DNA of 64,000 nucleotides from Neoactinobaculum massilliense (lineage in GTDB: Bacteria > Actinomycetota > Actinomycetes > Actinomycetales > Actinomycetaceae), in contig NZ_UWPE01000001.1 of assembly GCF_900604955.1 (NCBI RefSeq), positions 496,001 through 560,000 on the forward strand. The letters run 5' to 3'. The notes under the pieces are model-generated. The model saw only the letters and a program-made list of their open reading frames with translations. It was not told the origin of the DNA and ran no database searches. Below, one piece after another: positions 16,468 to 27,004 of the stretch. Each line of letters begins with the position of its first letter. The first letter of the stretch is position 1. The translations under genes were made by a program, and so were the position numbers.

Positions 16468-16908
16468 TTAGGCGAGTGTGTGCAGGTCTTTGGGAACGAA
16501 TTCGCCCCAGCCCTGATTCCTGAGTGCTGCCCGAAGTTTCTCCATATCTGCATCCAGCTCTTCGCCGGGTACGTTCTTGCGGGCCTGGTCAAAACCTATT
16601 GCCTTCTCGCTCTCTGCGGGAATCACATGGAGGTGCGTGTGTGGCACGCCGAGGCCGGCGATCACCATCATGGCGCGAGGCACCCCGAACGCTTCGATCT
16701 GCGCGTTACCGATGCGCTTCGCCACGATGAACAGGTGGGCTGCTAGATCGTCGTCGAGATCCGTGAACTTATCGATCTCCTGCCGTGGCACCACCAGCAC
16801 GTGCCCGGGACGATGCGGCTCGACATCGGCGAACGCTACGGCGGACGGATCAGACCAGACAAAACGGCCGGGAATCTCACCGGCAATAATCTTCGTGAAA
16901 ACGCTCAT
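16468..16908 (-). CDS. HIT-family nucleotide hydrolase
   Basis: A 146-residue histidine-triad protein. The active site HTHLHVIP carries the HxHxH motif, and RPGHVLVVPR is the family substrate-side segment. Such proteins hydrolyse AMP-linked compounds such as adenosine phosphoramidates. It is a single gene convergent with the VKOR gene. The physiological substrate cannot be read from the sequence. Confidence 0.92.
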   Translation of the reverse strand: MSVFTKIIAGEIPGRFVWSDPSAVAFADVEPHRPGHVLVVPRQEIDKFTDLDDDLAAHLFIVAKRIGNAQIEAFGVPRAMMVIAGLGVPHTHLHVIPAESEKAIGFDQARKNVPGEELDADMEKLRAALRNQGWGEFVPKDLHTLA

Positions 16909-17033
16909 GCCTTTACCCTAACGGTGCGAGAAGACTGTGCCTAACCGCGTGGAAGCGTGCGCCCACAGTCCGGGAAAGTGGAGGGGCGGGTCTCTTTTTT
17001 TGGACCGCACGGCAGCGTGTCGGAAGCCGGCGG

Positions 17034-17039
17034 TAGCAT
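17034..17039 (+). promoter_or_regulatory. Candidate -10 element of leuS
   Basis: TAGCAT lies 24 bases before the leuS GTG, with AAAGGAG in between as ribosome site. Confidence 0.4.
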
Positions 17040-17063
17040 GAGACAGATTCGAAAGGAGTCCAC

Positions 17064-19982
17064 GTGGCAGATGAAGCGGTGAACTATCGCTACACCCCCG
17101 ATCGGGCCCGCCAGATTGAAGAGTCCTGGCAGGAGCGTTGGGAGCAGGAAGGTACCTTCTATGCGGCAAACCCGGAGGGTGCGCTAGCGGGGGATACCAG
17201 CGGCGAAAAGTTTTTTGTTCAGGACATGTTCCCGTATCCGTCCGGGAAGGGCCTCCACGTGGGCCATCCGCTTGGCTATATCGCCACGGATACGGTGGCG
17301 CGATATCACCGTATGAAGGGTGAAAACGTTCTCTACACCATGGGCTATGACGCCTTTGGCCTGCCGGCGGAGCAGTATGCCGTCCAAACCGGGCAGCATC
17401 CGCGAATCACCACCGAGCAGAACATCGCGAATATGCGCTCCCAGCTTCGATTGCTGGGCCTCAGCCATGACTCGCGGCGCTCCTTTGCCACCACGGATGC
17501 GGATTACGTGCATTGGACGCAATGGATTTTCGAGCAGATTTTCAACTCCTGGTTTGATCCGGAGGCCCCACGCCGAGACGGACGCGGCAAGGGTGCCGCG
17601 CGCCCCATCTCCGAGCTTGAGGCGAAATTCGCCACCGGCGAGCGTCCCACACCGGATGGCCGTGCGTGGGCTGATCTCACTCCGCGGGAGCAGGAGGATA
17701 TCCTCTCCCAGTACCGTCTGGCCTACATCTCGGAAGCGCCCGTCAACTGGGCGCCCGGCCTGGGAACCGTGCTGGCGAACGAAGAAGTAACGGCGGACGG
17801 CCGCTCCGAACGCGGTAATTTCCCTGTGTTCCACCGCAATCTCAAGCAGTGGATGATGCGCATCACCGCCTACGCGGATCGTCTCATCGATGATCTGGAC
17901 ACCATTAATTGGCCGGAGAAGGTCCGCACTATGCAGACCAACTGGATTGGCCGCTCCCATGGCGCCCGGGTTCGCTTTGAGGTAAACGTGGATGGTGGCG
18001 TGGAATCGCTGGAGGTATACACCACCCGCCCGGACACACTGTTTGGTGCCACGTTCATGGCGGTTGCTCCGGAACATGAACTGCTGGGTGGCACGGAGCC
18101 GGGCAAGTCTGACGACGCCGCTGCGTTGCGTGTTCCCGCCGAGTGGCCGGAGGGTACCCGTGAGGAGTGGACCGGCGGATACGCGAACCCGGTGGAAGCC
18201 GTGGCTGCCTACCGTGCGGAAGCGGCGCGCAAGTCCGAGACCGAGCGCACCGATGAGGGCCGTACAAAAACGGGCGTGTTCTCCGGCCTGTACGGTATTG
18301 ATCCGGTGAACGGCGCCCAGGTGCCCATTTTTGTGGCGGACTACGTGCTTACCGGCTACGGCACGGGCGCAATTATGGCCGTCCCGGCGCACGATGACCG
18401 CGACTGGGCTTTCGCCACCAAGTACCACCTGGACATTATCCGCGTGATCGGCCCGGCCGATGATCCTGAGGGACCGGACCTCACCGAGTCCGCCTACACG
18501 GGCGATGGCGTCATGGTGAATTCGGCCAATGATTCTCTTGACCTCAACGGCAAGTCCAAGCAGGAGGCCATCGCGGCCACAACCGCTTGGCTGCAGGAAC
18601 GCGGGGTAGGCGAGGCAGCCACCACCTATCGGCTTCGTGATTGGCTCTTCTCTCGGCAGCGGTACTGGGGTGAACCGTTCCCTATTCTTTGGGATGAGGA
18701 CGGTGTGCCCCACACGGTGCCGGCGGACCAGCTTCCGGTGGAACTACCGGAGGTGAAGGACTACGCGCCGGTTTCCTTTGATCCGGATGATGCGGATTCG
18801 GAGCCCACGCCGCCGCTGGCCAAGGCCTCCGATTGGGTGGAGGTGACCGCGGACCTCGGGGATGGGCCGCGCAAGTATCGCCGCGAAACCAATACAATGC
18901 CGCAGTGGGCGGGTTCGTGCTGGTATGAACTGCGCTATGCGGATCCGAAGAATCCGGATGCTTTCTGCTCCCCGGCAAATGAGGCCTACTGGATGGGACC
19001 GCGCCCCGAGAAAAGCAACGTGTCCGGCGGCGTGGACCTGTACGTGGGCGGTGTGGAACACGCGGTGCTTCACCTGCTCTATTCGCGGTTCTGGCACAAG
19101 GTCCTCTATGACCTCGGTTATGTCTCTTCCTCGGAGCCGTTCCATTCCCTCTTCAACCAGGGCTACATACAGGCCTACGCGTACACGGACGCGCGTGGGG
19201 CGTACGTACCGGCGGAGGACGTCGTCGAGCAGACGGATGCGGAAGGTAACACCACCTGGACGTATCAGGGTCAGCTGGTCAACCGTGAATACGGGAAGAT
19301 GGGCAAGTCCCTCAAGAACATCATCACCCCGGAATCCATGGTGGATCAGTACGGCGCGGATACGTTCCGCGTGTATGAGATGTCCATGGGGCCGTTGGAT
19401 GTTTCTCGCCCGTGGAATACGCGTGCGGTGGCCGGCTCGCAGCGATTCCTGCAGCGACTGTGGCGAAACGTAGTCGATGAGGAAACCGGTGACGTTACGG
19501 TGACCGATGAGGCACCCAGCCATGAGACGGCACGGCTGGTGGCACGCACCATCAAGGAGGTGACCGAGGAGTATGAGGCAATGCGCATCAACACGGCGAT
19601 TTCCAAGCTCATTATCCTCAACAATCACCTCACGTCGCTGGAGCGCGTGCCGCGGGAGGCGGTGGAGCCGCTCATTCTTATGCTGTCGCCGGTGGCGCCG
19701 CACGTGTGCGAAGAACTCTGGTCGAAGCTGGGCCATCCGGCGTCGTTGGCGCGGGAACCATTCCCGACGGTCACGGACCCCTCGCTGCTTGAGCAGGAGC
19801 AGGTGACGGCTGTGGTGCAGGTGAAGGGCAAGCTGCGGGATCGTTTCCAGGTGAGTCCGGATATCACGGAGGAGGAGCTCACGGCGTTGGCGCTCGGCAG
19901 TGAAAAGGTGCAGCGTCATCTCGATGGCGAACCGCGAAAGATTATCGTTCGCCTGCCCAAGCTCATTAATATCGTTCCCTAA
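17064..19982 (+). CDS. leuS: Leucyl-tRNA synthetase
   Basis: A 972-residue class I synthetase charging tRNA-Leu. The HIGH motif is HVGHPLGY, within [17 protein letters not shown]. The CP1 editing domain contains [10 protein letters not shown]. The KMSKS loop reads KMGKS, followed by [10 protein letters not shown]-terminal anticodon and tRNA-binding region follows. The start is a GTG after AAAGGAG. Length is normal for actinobacterial LeuS. The epimerase-like gene follows ten bases later. Confidence 0.97.
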   Translation: MADEAVNYRYTPDRARQIEESWQERWEQEGTFYAANPEGALAGDTSGEKFFVQDMFPYPSGKGLHVGHPLGYIATDTVARYHRMKGENVLYTMGYDAFGLPAEQYAVQTGQHPRITTEQNIANMRSQLRLLGLSHDSRRSFATTDADYVHWTQWIFEQIFNSWFDPEAPRRDGRGKGAARPISELEAKFATGERPTPDGRAWADLTPREQEDILSQYRLAYISEAPVNWAPGLGTVLANEEVTADGRSERGNFPVFHRNLKQWMMRITAYADRLIDDLDTINWPEKVRTMQTNWIGRSHGARVRFEVNVDGGVESLEVYTTRPDTLFGATFMAVAPEHELLGGTEPGKSDDAAALRVPAEWPEGTREEWTGGYANPVEAVAAYRAEAARKSETERTDEGRTKTGVFSGLYGIDPVNGAQVPIFVADYVLTGYGTGAIMAVPAHDDRDWAFATKYHLDIIRVIGPADDPEGPDLTESAYTGDGVMVNSANDSLDLNGKSKQEAIAATTAWLQERGVGEAATTYRLRDWLFSRQRYWGEPFPILWDEDGVPHTVPADQLPVELPEVKDYAPVSFDPDDADSEPTPPLAKASDWVEVTADLGDGPRKYRRETNTMPQWAGSCWYELRYADPKNPDAFCSPANEAYWMGPRPEKSNVSGGVDLYVGGVEHAVLHLLYSRFWHKVLYDLGYVSSSEPFHSLFNQGYIQAYAYTDARGAYVPAEDVVEQTDAEGNTTWTYQGQLVNREYGKMGKSLKNIITPESMVDQYGADTFRVYEMSMGPLDVSRPWNTRAVAGSQRFLQRLWRNVVDEETGDVTVTDEAPSHETARLVARTIKEVTEEYEAMRINTAISKLIILNNHLTSLERVPREAVEPLILMLSPVAPHVCEELWSKLGHPASLAREPFPTVTDPSLLEQEQVTAVVQVKGKLRDRFQVSPDITEEELTALALGSEKVQRHLDGEPRKIIVRLPKLINIVP

Positions 19983-19992
19983 GGAGGGTGTT

Positions 19993-20961
19993 ATGAATGA
20001 CGCATCTGTGCGCCCGGAGCGTTTCGATGGACTCCCTGCGTGGAGGATTTTTTCCGACGACGGCTCCACCGCTCTCGTAGCAGAACGGGGCGCGACACTG
20101 CTGTCCTGGCAACCGGCAGAGCATCTTGAGCTGATTGATAGCTATGCGGATGCGGCCGGCGTGATCGACGGTAAGGAGCGTAAAAACCTGATTGAGGCGC
20201 CGTGGGTGGGGCCGATGTCGGACGGCTATACCTTTAATGGGCGGCGTTATGACGTAGCGGAGGACGCAGCGGGCGGACTGGCCGGAAGCGTGGATTTCTC
20301 CGGTTCCGCTGCTGGCAATGCGCTGTTCCTCAAGGGCCGTGTAGGCGGGGTGGATTCCTACCCGTGGAAGCTGGCCCTCTCCGTGGTGTACTCATTGGAA
20401 GAGGGCGTGACAGATGCGGGCCGGGCCGCGCATTTGTCGGTGAGCGTCACGGTGACCAATGAATCGAGCACGCCCGCACCGGTGGCTATCGGCTGGCGTC
20501 CATCGATATGCGTGCCGGGCATTGAGGACGTGGCCAATATTGGCCTGCGGATTCCCGCGCGCACGCGGCTTGCCTCGGATCCGCGGGGCGTACCGATTCC
20601 CGGGGATCTTGCGCTCACCGGGATCACCTCCCCTCTGGTATACGGATACCTGGGGCGCAAGGACGTGACGGCTACGTTCACCAGTCTGGTCCCGCGTGCC
20701 GACGGTGTGGTGAGCACTACCGCCACGAATGCGGAGAGCGGGGATCGCGTGGAACTCACGCAGGAACCGAGTGAAGCACCGTACGTTCGCGTTGAGGCTG
20801 CCGGTAGCACGGCCGGGCAGCGTTCCCTGGTTATCGCACCGGCTTCGGCCTCTGCTAACGCCTTTAACCGCCCTGAACAGACTCCGCGGTTGTCCCTGGG
20901 GGCTGGGAAGGTCCGGACCCTCACCGCCACGCTGACGGTGCCGCTGCGGGAGGACCGCTAG
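19993..20961 (+). CDS. Aldose 1-epimerase-like protein
   Basis: A 322-residue protein whose layout fits the galactose-mutarotase fold: an early AERGATLLSWQ strand, NLIEAPWVGPMSDGYTFNGRRY, and a C-terminal APYVRVE region. Catalytic His residues of classical GalM are not obvious, so it may be a glucose-6-phosphate 1-epimerase-like or non-catalytic member. The ATG at 19993 follows AAGGAGGG. It directly follows leuS and may be co-transcribed. Confidence 0.65.
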   Translation: MNDASVRPERFDGLPAWRIFSDDGSTALVAERGATLLSWQPAEHLELIDSYADAAGVIDGKERKNLIEAPWVGPMSDGYTFNGRRYDVAEDAAGGLAGSVDFSGSAAGNALFLKGRVGGVDSYPWKLALSVVYSLEEGVTDAGRAAHLSVSVTVTNESSTPAPVAIGWRPSICVPGIEDVANIGLRIPARTRLASDPRGVPIPGDLALTGITSPLVYGYLGRKDVTATFTSLVPRADGVVSTTATNAESGDRVELTQEPSEAPYVRVEAAGSTAGQRSLVIAPASASANAFNRPEQTPRLSLGAGKVRTLTATLTVPLREDR

Positions 20962-21078
20962 GATATAGGCGGCTACACGGCGCCGCCCCGCGGTGTGCAC
21001 AGAATGCGGGGCGGCGTCATTATGCACAGGTAGCGAGCGCGGCTGACGACGTGGCCGAGTGGTGGCCAGCATGGAGGT

Positions 21079-21939
21079 ATGCGTACACCACCTCCACGTC
21101 CGGCCGGACCGGGCACCCGAACGCATCGTTACGTTGATGATGCGGAGGCAAATGCTCGTAGCCGTCTTTCCGCTCTCGCACTGGCTCCGGGAACTGGCGA
21201 GGACATCGTGGCGCTCACCGATGAGGGCGGGCCCACACGCTGGCAATTGGAATGGAAACATGTGGCGCTCATCCTGGGCGCCATGCTGGTGGGCGTACTT
21301 GCCGTGCTCATATGGGCGTTGGCTTCTCACACGGCATCGGTGAGTGATCATGAACCTGCACCGTTGCAAACCAGTGTGGAACAGGCGTCGCCCGGGGTGG
21401 AAAATCAGGTGTCGCCTGTGACAGGCGGGGAAGTAACCGCGCCGGCTCCGGCTGCCTCGACAACCGACAGCTCGGGGGAATCCGTCGTGTATGTATCCGG
21501 CCAGGTGCCTCAGGCCGGCGTATACACGCTGCCCGCCCCGGCGCGTGTAGGGGACGCCGTGCAGGCGGCTGGTGGGCTGGGACCGCAGGCCGATCCGGCG
21601 GCGGTGAACCTGGCAGCGGCTGTGGAGGACGGTGCCCACGTGCATGTTCCGGCAGTAGGCGAAACGATCCCGCCGGATGCGACGGCGGGTGGAAGCCAAG
21701 GCGGGGCGGACACGGCGGGCGCGAACAGTGCCGGGAGCGCTGGTAGCGCACTCATCAATATCAACAGTGCGAGCTCGGTGGAGCTTGAGGAGCTTCCCGG
21801 TGTAGGGCCCGCTACGGCAGCGGATATTGTCACCTACCGGCAAGAACACGGGCCGTTTGCTTCAGTGGATGATCTGGAAAACGTGCCGGGAATCGGGCCG
21901 GCTAAGCTGGCGAAGATGCGTGACCACGCAACGGTATAG
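21079..21939 (+). CDS. comEA: ComEA-type DNA-uptake protein
   Basis: A 286-residue protein with one membrane anchor at about residues 61-84 (HVALILGAMLVGVLAVLIWA), a Ser/Ala-rich linker, a SLBB domain (VYVSGQVPQAGVYTLP) and a C-terminal helix-hairpin-helix pair (LEELPGVGPATAADIV and LENVPGIGPAKLAKM) that binds double-stranded DNA. It acts outside the membrane in competence, passing DNA to the ComEC channel encoded next. Confidence 0.93.
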   Translation: MRTPPPRPAGPGTRTHRYVDDAEANARSRLSALALAPGTGEDIVALTDEGGPTRWQLEWKHVALILGAMLVGVLAVLIWALASHTASVSDHEPAPLQTSVEQASPGVENQVSPVTGGEVTAPAPAASTTDSSGESVVYVSGQVPQAGVYTLPAPARVGDAVQAAGGLGPQADPAAVNLAAAVEDGAHVHVPAVGETIPPDATAGGSQGGADTAGANSAGSAGSALININSASSVELEELPGVGPATAADIVTYRQEHGPFASVDDLENVPGIGPAKLAKMRDHATV

Positions 21940-22036
21940 CCGGGCCGGGACGAATCGGCGTGGACGGGCCGGCGCCAGGCTGCACGGGGATGCGTCCGCC
22001 CCAGCGTTTTCCCGGTTGCACCCGCCACGGCAGGAT

Positions 22037-24220
22037 ATGCGTCTGCTACCGGCGGCGGCCGCTAGCCTATGCGGCGCAGGCGCGTCACTTTACCGTGCCT
22101 GGTGGATACTGGCCGTGGTTGCTGCCGTCTGTCTGCTGGCCGGATTAGTACCGCGTCTCCGCACCCAGGCCGCGGTGAGCGCAGGGGCCGCAGGGCTGGC
22201 AGCGATAGCAGCGCTCGGCGCCACCTGGGCGGCACGGCCGCCTGACCTCATAGCGCTCGACGGCCGGTACGTCGATATTAGCGGTACGGTCATGACACGG
22301 GTGGTCGAGCGTCAGTTGCCCTGGGGTGAGGTGGAATGTACCGCACAAATTCGCCCCAGCCGCGTGGACGGTGGGTCCAGCGAATTCGGATGGAGAGTGC
22401 GGCTCCAGGTTACGGTGCCGTGTGACACACTTCGGGGCGATGCGGTGAGCGGACGTGGCCGCCTGCGTGTTTCTGATCCGAACCACCGGGAGACGGGACG
22501 CATTAATCTGGCGAATCCACGTATTGTCCGGCATCAAGCTGTCACCGCACAGATAGTCGCAAGGCTGAGTGAGGCGCTCTCGACGGTGCTCGAACCGTTC
22601 CCGGACCACGCCCGTGCGCTTATTCCCGGCGTCGCGCTGGGAGATGATTCACAGGTTCCGGATTCGCTGCGCACCGCTATGCAGTCCACCTCGCTTACTC
22701 ACCTGATTGCCGTATCGGGCGGGCACGTTGCAATTGTCACCGGTGTGGCCATTACGCTGGTAGGACGCCGGCATCGGCGGCTCGCAGCCGCCTGCGCAGC
22801 GCTCGCCGTGGTGGCACTTGTGATTCTGGTGGGGCCGGAGCCATCCGTACTGCGGGCCGCGCTCATGGGTGGCCTCATTGTGATGGCGGTCGGCACTGGG
22901 CGGCCATCCGGTTCGGCGCCCGCCCTCGCCGTCGCCGTGATTGGCATGACACTGCTGTCCCCGTGGACTGCGCTCAGTTACGGATTCCTCCTGTCAGTGC
23001 TGGCCACCATGGGCATCGTACTGGTTGGTGTGCCTATGGGCGCTGCTGTTCGGGGCAGTATTCCGCGGATAATTGCGGAACCGGTGGCGATGTCCCTCGC
23101 CGCCCAGCTTTTCTGCATGCCGGTACTGGCATTGTTCACCGACCAGTCCTCGCTCTGGTCCGTTCTGGCTAACGTGGCGATCGCTCCAGCGGTGGCGCCT
23201 CTTACCATCACCGGTCTTGGCGCTACGCTGCTTGCGCCCGCGTGTCCGTGGGCTGCGCACCTCCTGCTTATCCCCGCATCGATATGTACGGCGTGGATTG
23301 CGGATGTTGCTAGTTTCTGTGCGGCCATGCCGGGGAGCGGGGTGTCTCTTGGTGTCGCTACGCTAGGTCTGATTACCGGGGGAATCCTTCTTCTTGTGCT
23401 GCCGAGTCGGTGGCTGTGGGGCGTGGGCGCGATAGTCGGGGCGACAATGAGCGTTTTCGCGCTGCTGCCCGGCGGAGGCGGTATCCCGTCGAACTGGGAC
23501 GCGGTTCAGTGTGACGTCGGGCAGGGCGCCGCGCTGCTACTGCGGGCCGAGGGGCGGACGGTCATGATTGACGTTGGGCCGGAGGGCGACGCCGCCGTGC
23601 GTTGCCTACGTAGTGCTGGGGTTACGCGCATTGACATTCTTGTGCTCACGCATTGGCATGCGGATCACGTGGGTGGTCTTTCCGCCGTGCTCGACCAGGC
23701 GACGGTAGGTGAGGTATGGACGTCAGGTAATGCGGAGCCTCAGGCTGCCTCGCGGGCGGCACTACGAGAATTCCGCCGGCGGCATATCCCCGTTACGGAG
23801 GCACACGCGGGAGCCGAGGCGCGGGTAGGGGACACGGCACTTCTCCGCGTCATATGGCCAGATCACCCCCGCGGCGATGAGGCATCTGCCAACGACGACG
23901 CGCTCGTCCTACGTTCTGATGTTGCCGGTGGCATCCTCGTATTTTCTGACAGTGGAGAGGAGGTGCAGGATCGGTTATACGGCGTGCTGGGTCCAGTCAG
24001 GAGTGTGATCGTGGCACACCACGGCAGCGCGGACCAATCGGCCCGTGTGGCCGCACTGCTCAGTCCGGAGATCACGGTGGTGTCCGTTGGCGAGAATAAC
24101 TACGGCCATCCCGCGCCCATCGTGGCGCGTATTTATCCGCACTATCGTGCCACTCTAGACTGTGGGGCGATCTGGTGGGCTGGCGGCTCTGTGGGCGCAC
24201 AGCGCTGTGAGACCGGGTGA
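22037..24220 (+). CDS. comEC: ComEC/Rec2 DNA-translocation channel
   Basis: About 727 residues with several membrane segments. The competence domain contains THLIAVSGGHVAIV, and the C-terminal metallo-beta-lactamase-like domain contains THWHADHVGGL and AHHGS. It would move single-stranded DNA across the membrane. The frame is open much further upstream inside comEA, but the first plausible start is the ATG at 22037; its ribosome site is weak, so the start is uncertain. Presence of comEA-comEC does not prove natural transformation. Confidence 0.92.
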   Translation: MRLLPAAAASLCGAGASLYRAWWILAVVAAVCLLAGLVPRLRTQAAVSAGAAGLAAIAALGATWAARPPDLIALDGRYVDISGTVMTRVVERQLPWGEVECTAQIRPSRVDGGSSEFGWRVRLQVTVPCDTLRGDAVSGRGRLRVSDPNHRETGRINLANPRIVRHQAVTAQIVARLSEALSTVLEPFPDHARALIPGVALGDDSQVPDSLRTAMQSTSLTHLIAVSGGHVAIVTGVAITLVGRRHRRLAAACAALAVVALVILVGPEPSVLRAALMGGLIVMAVGTGRPSGSAPALAVAVIGMTLLSPWTALSYGFLLSVLATMGIVLVGVPMGAAVRGSIPRIIAEPVAMSLAAQLFCMPVLALFTDQSSLWSVLANVAIAPAVAPLTITGLGATLLAPACPWAAHLLLIPASICTAWIADVASFCAAMPGSGVSLGVATLGLITGGILLLVLPSRWLWGVGAIVGATMSVFALLPGGGGIPSNWDAVQCDVGQGAALLLRAEGRTVMIDVGPEGDAAVRCLRSAGVTRIDILVLTHWHADHVGGLSAVLDQATVGEVWTSGNAEPQAASRAALREFRRRHIPVTEAHAGAEARVGDTALLRVIWPDHPRGDEASANDDALVLRSDVAGGILVFSDSGEEVQDRLYGVLGPVRSVIVAHHGSADQSARVAALLSPEITVVSVGENNYGHPAPIVARIYPHYRATLDCGAIWWAGGSVGAQRCETG

Positions 24221-24308
24221 GGAACGACGTGTGGCAGGCGCGGTGGTTCTGAGGGCTTAAGCGGAGGAATACCGGGTCATGTGCCATGGCGGTGTCGGAG
24301 GCACGTGG

Positions 24309-24314
24309 GATACT
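24309..24314 (+). promoter_or_regulatory. Candidate -10 for leaderless holA transcript
   Basis: GATACT ends six bases before the holA ATG and no ribosome site is present, the arrangement expected for a leaderless mRNA. Confidence 0.4.
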
Positions 24315-24320
24315 GGACGC

Positions 24321-25277
24321 ATGAAAGAGCAGGTAAAAGTTGCGCCGCTGGTTCTGATTGAGGCGGGGGAGCCCGTCCTGGGTGAGCGGGCGGCGCAACG
24401 CCTGAGAGAACAGGCCGAGGCGGCAGATCCGCGCACTCAAACCACCATTCTGGATACGCGCACATATGCGGCCGGGCGTATTCCCGTGCTCACCAGCCCG
24501 TCCTTGTTTGGGGAACCACGCGTTATTCTCGCTCGGCATGCGGAAAAGATGACCGATGGTTTTCTCAAGGACGCTCTTGCCTACAGTGAAGATCCCGCTC
24601 AGGATGTTGTATTTATCGTAGTTCATGAGGGTGGCAACCGCGGCAAGAAGCTCCTGGATGCAATGAAAAAACGAGGGGTGGTCTATTCATTTCCACGTGT
24701 CAAGCGTGATTCAGACAAGGCTGATTTGGTGCGCGGGGAGGCCCGGGCGGCTCATCGTCAGATGACCGAGGGTGCGGTGCAGGCGCTCGTGGATGCCGTT
24801 GGTCAGGATTTACGTGAGTTACTGGCGGCCACGAATCAGCTGCTCTCGGATGTGAAAGGCCGTATTACGGAAACGTCCGTGCACACGTTCTATGAGGGGC
24901 GCACCGAGGCCGGTTCGTTCGATGTAGCGGACGCGGCGTTGGCCGGGGATGCGGGCCGTGCGCTGAAGCTCTCGCGTCAGGCTGTGCAAACGGGTACCAG
25001 TCCGGTACCGATTGTCGCGGCTCTGGCAGCGAAACTACGGCAGATTGCACTTGCCCAGGTATCCGGTAAGGTAGCCAGGGGAGAGATCCAGATGGCGCCC
25101 TGGCAACTGAAGCGCGCCAAACAGCAGGCGCGGGCCTGGACAGGACGCGGCCTCGGGCGGGCGATTGAGGCTACGGCTCAGGCGGACGAAGAAGTAAAAG
25201 GTGGTTCGAAGGATCCCCAATTTGCCCTGGAACGTGCCCTTGTGCGTGTAGCGGAGGCGCGCAGGCTTACCCGTTAG
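24321..25277 (+). CDS. holA: DNA polymerase III delta subunit
   Basis: A 318-residue clamp-loader subunit that opens the sliding clamp. The N-terminal pattern LVLIEAGEPVLGERAAQRL, FGEPRVILAR near residue 70 and the C-terminal collar helices fit the HolA family. I chose the ATG at 24321 rather than the earlier ATG at 24279. Its place between comEC and rpsT is the usual actinobacterial order. Confidence 0.92.
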   Translation: MKEQVKVAPLVLIEAGEPVLGERAAQRLREQAEAADPRTQTTILDTRTYAAGRIPVLTSPSLFGEPRVILARHAEKMTDGFLKDALAYSEDPAQDVVFIVVHEGGNRGKKLLDAMKKRGVVYSFPRVKRDSDKADLVRGEARAAHRQMTEGAVQALVDAVGQDLRELLAATNQLLSDVKGRITETSVHTFYEGRTEAGSFDVADAALAGDAGRALKLSRQAVQTGTSPVPIVAALAAKLRQIALAQVSGKVARGEIQMAPWQLKRAKQQARAWTGRGLGRAIEATAQADEEVKGGSKDPQFALERALVRVAEARRLTR

Positions 25278-25295
25278 CGTGGGTTGAAATACAAA

Positions 25296-25325
25296 GTGGG
25301 GCCGAAGCGTGCGCTTCGGCCCCAC
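25296..25325. terminator. Bidirectional terminator between holA and rpsT
   Basis: A 14-bp perfect stem (25296-25309 with 25312-25325) lies between the convergent holA and rpsT genes. The left flank ACAAA gives a short U-rich tail on the reverse strand. Confidence 0.75.
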
Positions 25326-25334
25326 TGACATTCG

Positions 25335-25601
25335 CTACTTTGCGAGTGCGTTCACCTTGACGGCCAGCTTGGACTTGCGGTTGGCGGCCTGATTCTTGTG
25401 AATCACGCCCTTGGATACCGCCTTATCCAGCTTGCGGGAGGCCACGCGGAGCGCCGCTTCGGCAGCCTCAACATCGCCCGCCGCAATCGCCTCACGAGTC
25501 TTGCGCACGTAGGTGCGGAGCTCAGACTTGTAGGCCTGGTTACGCTGACGCCGCTTCTCGTTGGTGAGAACGCGCTTCTTCTGCGACTTAATATTTGCCA
25601 C
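25335..25601 (-). CDS. rpsT: 30S ribosomal protein S20
   Basis: An 88-residue basic ribosomal protein that binds 16S rRNA. The start [16 protein letters not shown] and the [15 protein letters not shown] tail are typical. The start is a GTG. It is a single-gene unit on the reverse strand ending at the shared terminator. Confidence 0.97.
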   Translation of the reverse strand: MANIKSQKKRVLTNEKRRQRNQAYKSELRTYVRKTREAIAAGDVEAAEAALRVASRKLDKAVSKGVIHKNQAANRKSKLAVKVNALAK

Positions 25602-25755
25602 TGCTACTACTCTTTCAAATCGACAACATGGCCGGCGAGGGGAAACGCTTCAATGTGGACTGTGGGAGTGGGGTCCCCGTGGTTGTCATCGAAGCTGGAC
25701 CGCCACCCGACCAGGTGAAAGTCCAAGAGGCAAGAATACCAGTACATGTGCGAAC

Positions 25756-25797
25756 GGGCGAGCAATCGCCTGCCCCGCGGCGTGAGATTGCTCGCCC
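25756..25797 (-). terminator. Hairpin downstream of the butanediol dehydrogenase gene
   Basis: GGGCGAGCAATC (25756-25767) pairs perfectly with 25786-25797 over an 18-nt loop, about 50 bases past the dehydrogenase stop. There is no U-run. Confidence 0.55.
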
Positions 25798-25846
25798 ATT
25801 CTGTGAGCGGCCGTTACCTGCTCGGCCGCCCACGCTTGAGAGTGGT

Positions 25847-26932
25847 TTAGTCCTCGCCCTCACCATTTGGGGAGACCAGTACCTTGACGGCCGTCTCATT
25901 ATGGTTAATGAGCTGATCGAAGCCCTTATCGATAAGATCCTCAAGATTGATCTTGCCGGTGATGAACGGTTTGACGTTGATCTTTCCGGAAGCCACCAGG
26001 TCGATCGTCTTTGGATGGGTATTCACGTAGGCAATGGTGCCGCGGATGGTGATCTCCTTGAGTACCACCTGTGCCAGATCCACGGTGGGCTTGTGACCCC
26101 AAATGGACGCGTTGACCAGGACGGAACGAGGTGCGCCGGCGTCGATGAGGGTCTGAAGCACCGGATCCGCCGAGGAGGCCTCGAACATGTAATCGGCGCC
26201 ATTGCCATCGGTGAGCTCGTGTACCTGAGCGGCTACGTCCACTTCGCGGGGATCGAAAGCATAATCCACATGTGCGCTCTCGAGTGCGCGCTTGCGGCGC
26301 AGTTCGGAAAGCTCGGTGACGGCCACGGTGAGGCCCTGCGCGTGGAGTACGGAGGCGATGAGCACGCCGATTGGGCCGGCGCCGCCGACGAGTGCGAAGC
26401 CCTTCGTGGGACCGGTGATGCCGGCCTGCTCCACGGCATGCACAGCCACGGAGAGCGGCTCAATCAGCGCGGCTTCGTCCAGTGGAATGGAATCCGGAAT
26501 CTTGTGGATCCACCGGCGCCGTACCACGATGTTCTCCGACAGCCCGCCGCCGCGGCCGGTGAGCCCAATGAAGTTCATGTCCTTGGACAGGTGGTAGGCG
26601 TCATTGTTCTCCGACGTATCAACGTCGTCATGTAGTACGTAGGGCTCCACCACCACGTGGTCGCCTACCTTGAGATCGTCAATGCCGTCACCCACTTCGC
26701 TGATTACGCCGGACATTTCATAGCCGAGGGTGACCGGGGCGGTTTCGTGTGCCACAGGGCTGGGGGTATTCGGGGTGGGGCAGAAAATGGGCCCGTCTAG
26801 GTATTCGTGGAGATCTGTACCGCAGATGCCGCACCAGGCAATCTTGATGCGTGCGGTACCCGGCTTGAGTTGCTGCTGCTCGATATCCTCGATACGGATG
26901 TCATGGTTCCCGTAGTAGCGTGCGGCCTTCAT
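25847..26932 (-). CDS. Zinc-dependent alcohol dehydrogenase, 2,3-butanediol dehydrogenase-like
   Basis: A 361-residue medium-chain dehydrogenase. CGICGTDLHEYLDGP carries a catalytic zinc ligand, LGYEMSGVI lies in the catalytic domain and GAGPIGVL is the NAD-binding loop. The overall pattern, with HEYLDGPIF and TIRGTIAY, matches (R,R)-2,3-butanediol or sorbitol-type dehydrogenases. The four-Cys structural zinc loop of classical ADHs is not evident. I chose the ATG at 26932 after GAGGAGAAG; an in-frame ATG 36 bases earlier is less likely. Substrate is inferred. Confidence 0.85.
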   Translation of the reverse strand: MKAARYYGNHDIRIEDIEQQQLKPGTARIKIAWCGICGTDLHEYLDGPIFCPTPNTPSPVAHETAPVTLGYEMSGVISEVGDGIDDLKVGDHVVVEPYVLHDDVDTSENNDAYHLSKDMNFIGLTGRGGGLSENIVVRRRWIHKIPDSIPLDEAALIEPLSVAVHAVEQAGITGPTKGFALVGGAGPIGVLIASVLHAQGLTVAVTELSELRRKRALESAHVDYAFDPREVDVAAQVHELTDGNGADYMFEASSADPVLQTLIDAGAPRSVLVNASIWGHKPTVDLAQVVLKEITIRGTIAYVNTHPKTIDLVASGKINVKPFITGKINLEDLIDKGFDQLINHNETAVKVLVSPNGEGED

Positions 26933-26998
26933 TGGCTCTTCTCCTCGGTAGGCTAACCGACGCGCCATCGCGCCGATAAGTGCAAACTACACACCTCT

Positions 26999-27004
26999 AT
27001 TATA
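26999..27004 (-). promoter_or_regulatory. Consensus -10 box for the dehydrogenase gene
   Basis: TATAAT reads on the reverse strand 67 bases before the dehydrogenase ATG. No good -35 is seen; a TGTGACA sequence lies just upstream and could be a regulator half-site. Confidence 0.5.

Noticed and set aside
17184-20069. Long reverse frames opposite leuS (17184-18713 and 18744-20069)
   Set aside because: They mirror leuS codons; composition is typical of shadow frames.
25806-25829. Second small hairpin near the dehydrogenase end (GCGGCCG/CGGCCGC)
   Set aside because: Only seven base pairs in GC-rich DNA; the larger hairpin at 25756 is a better terminator candidate.
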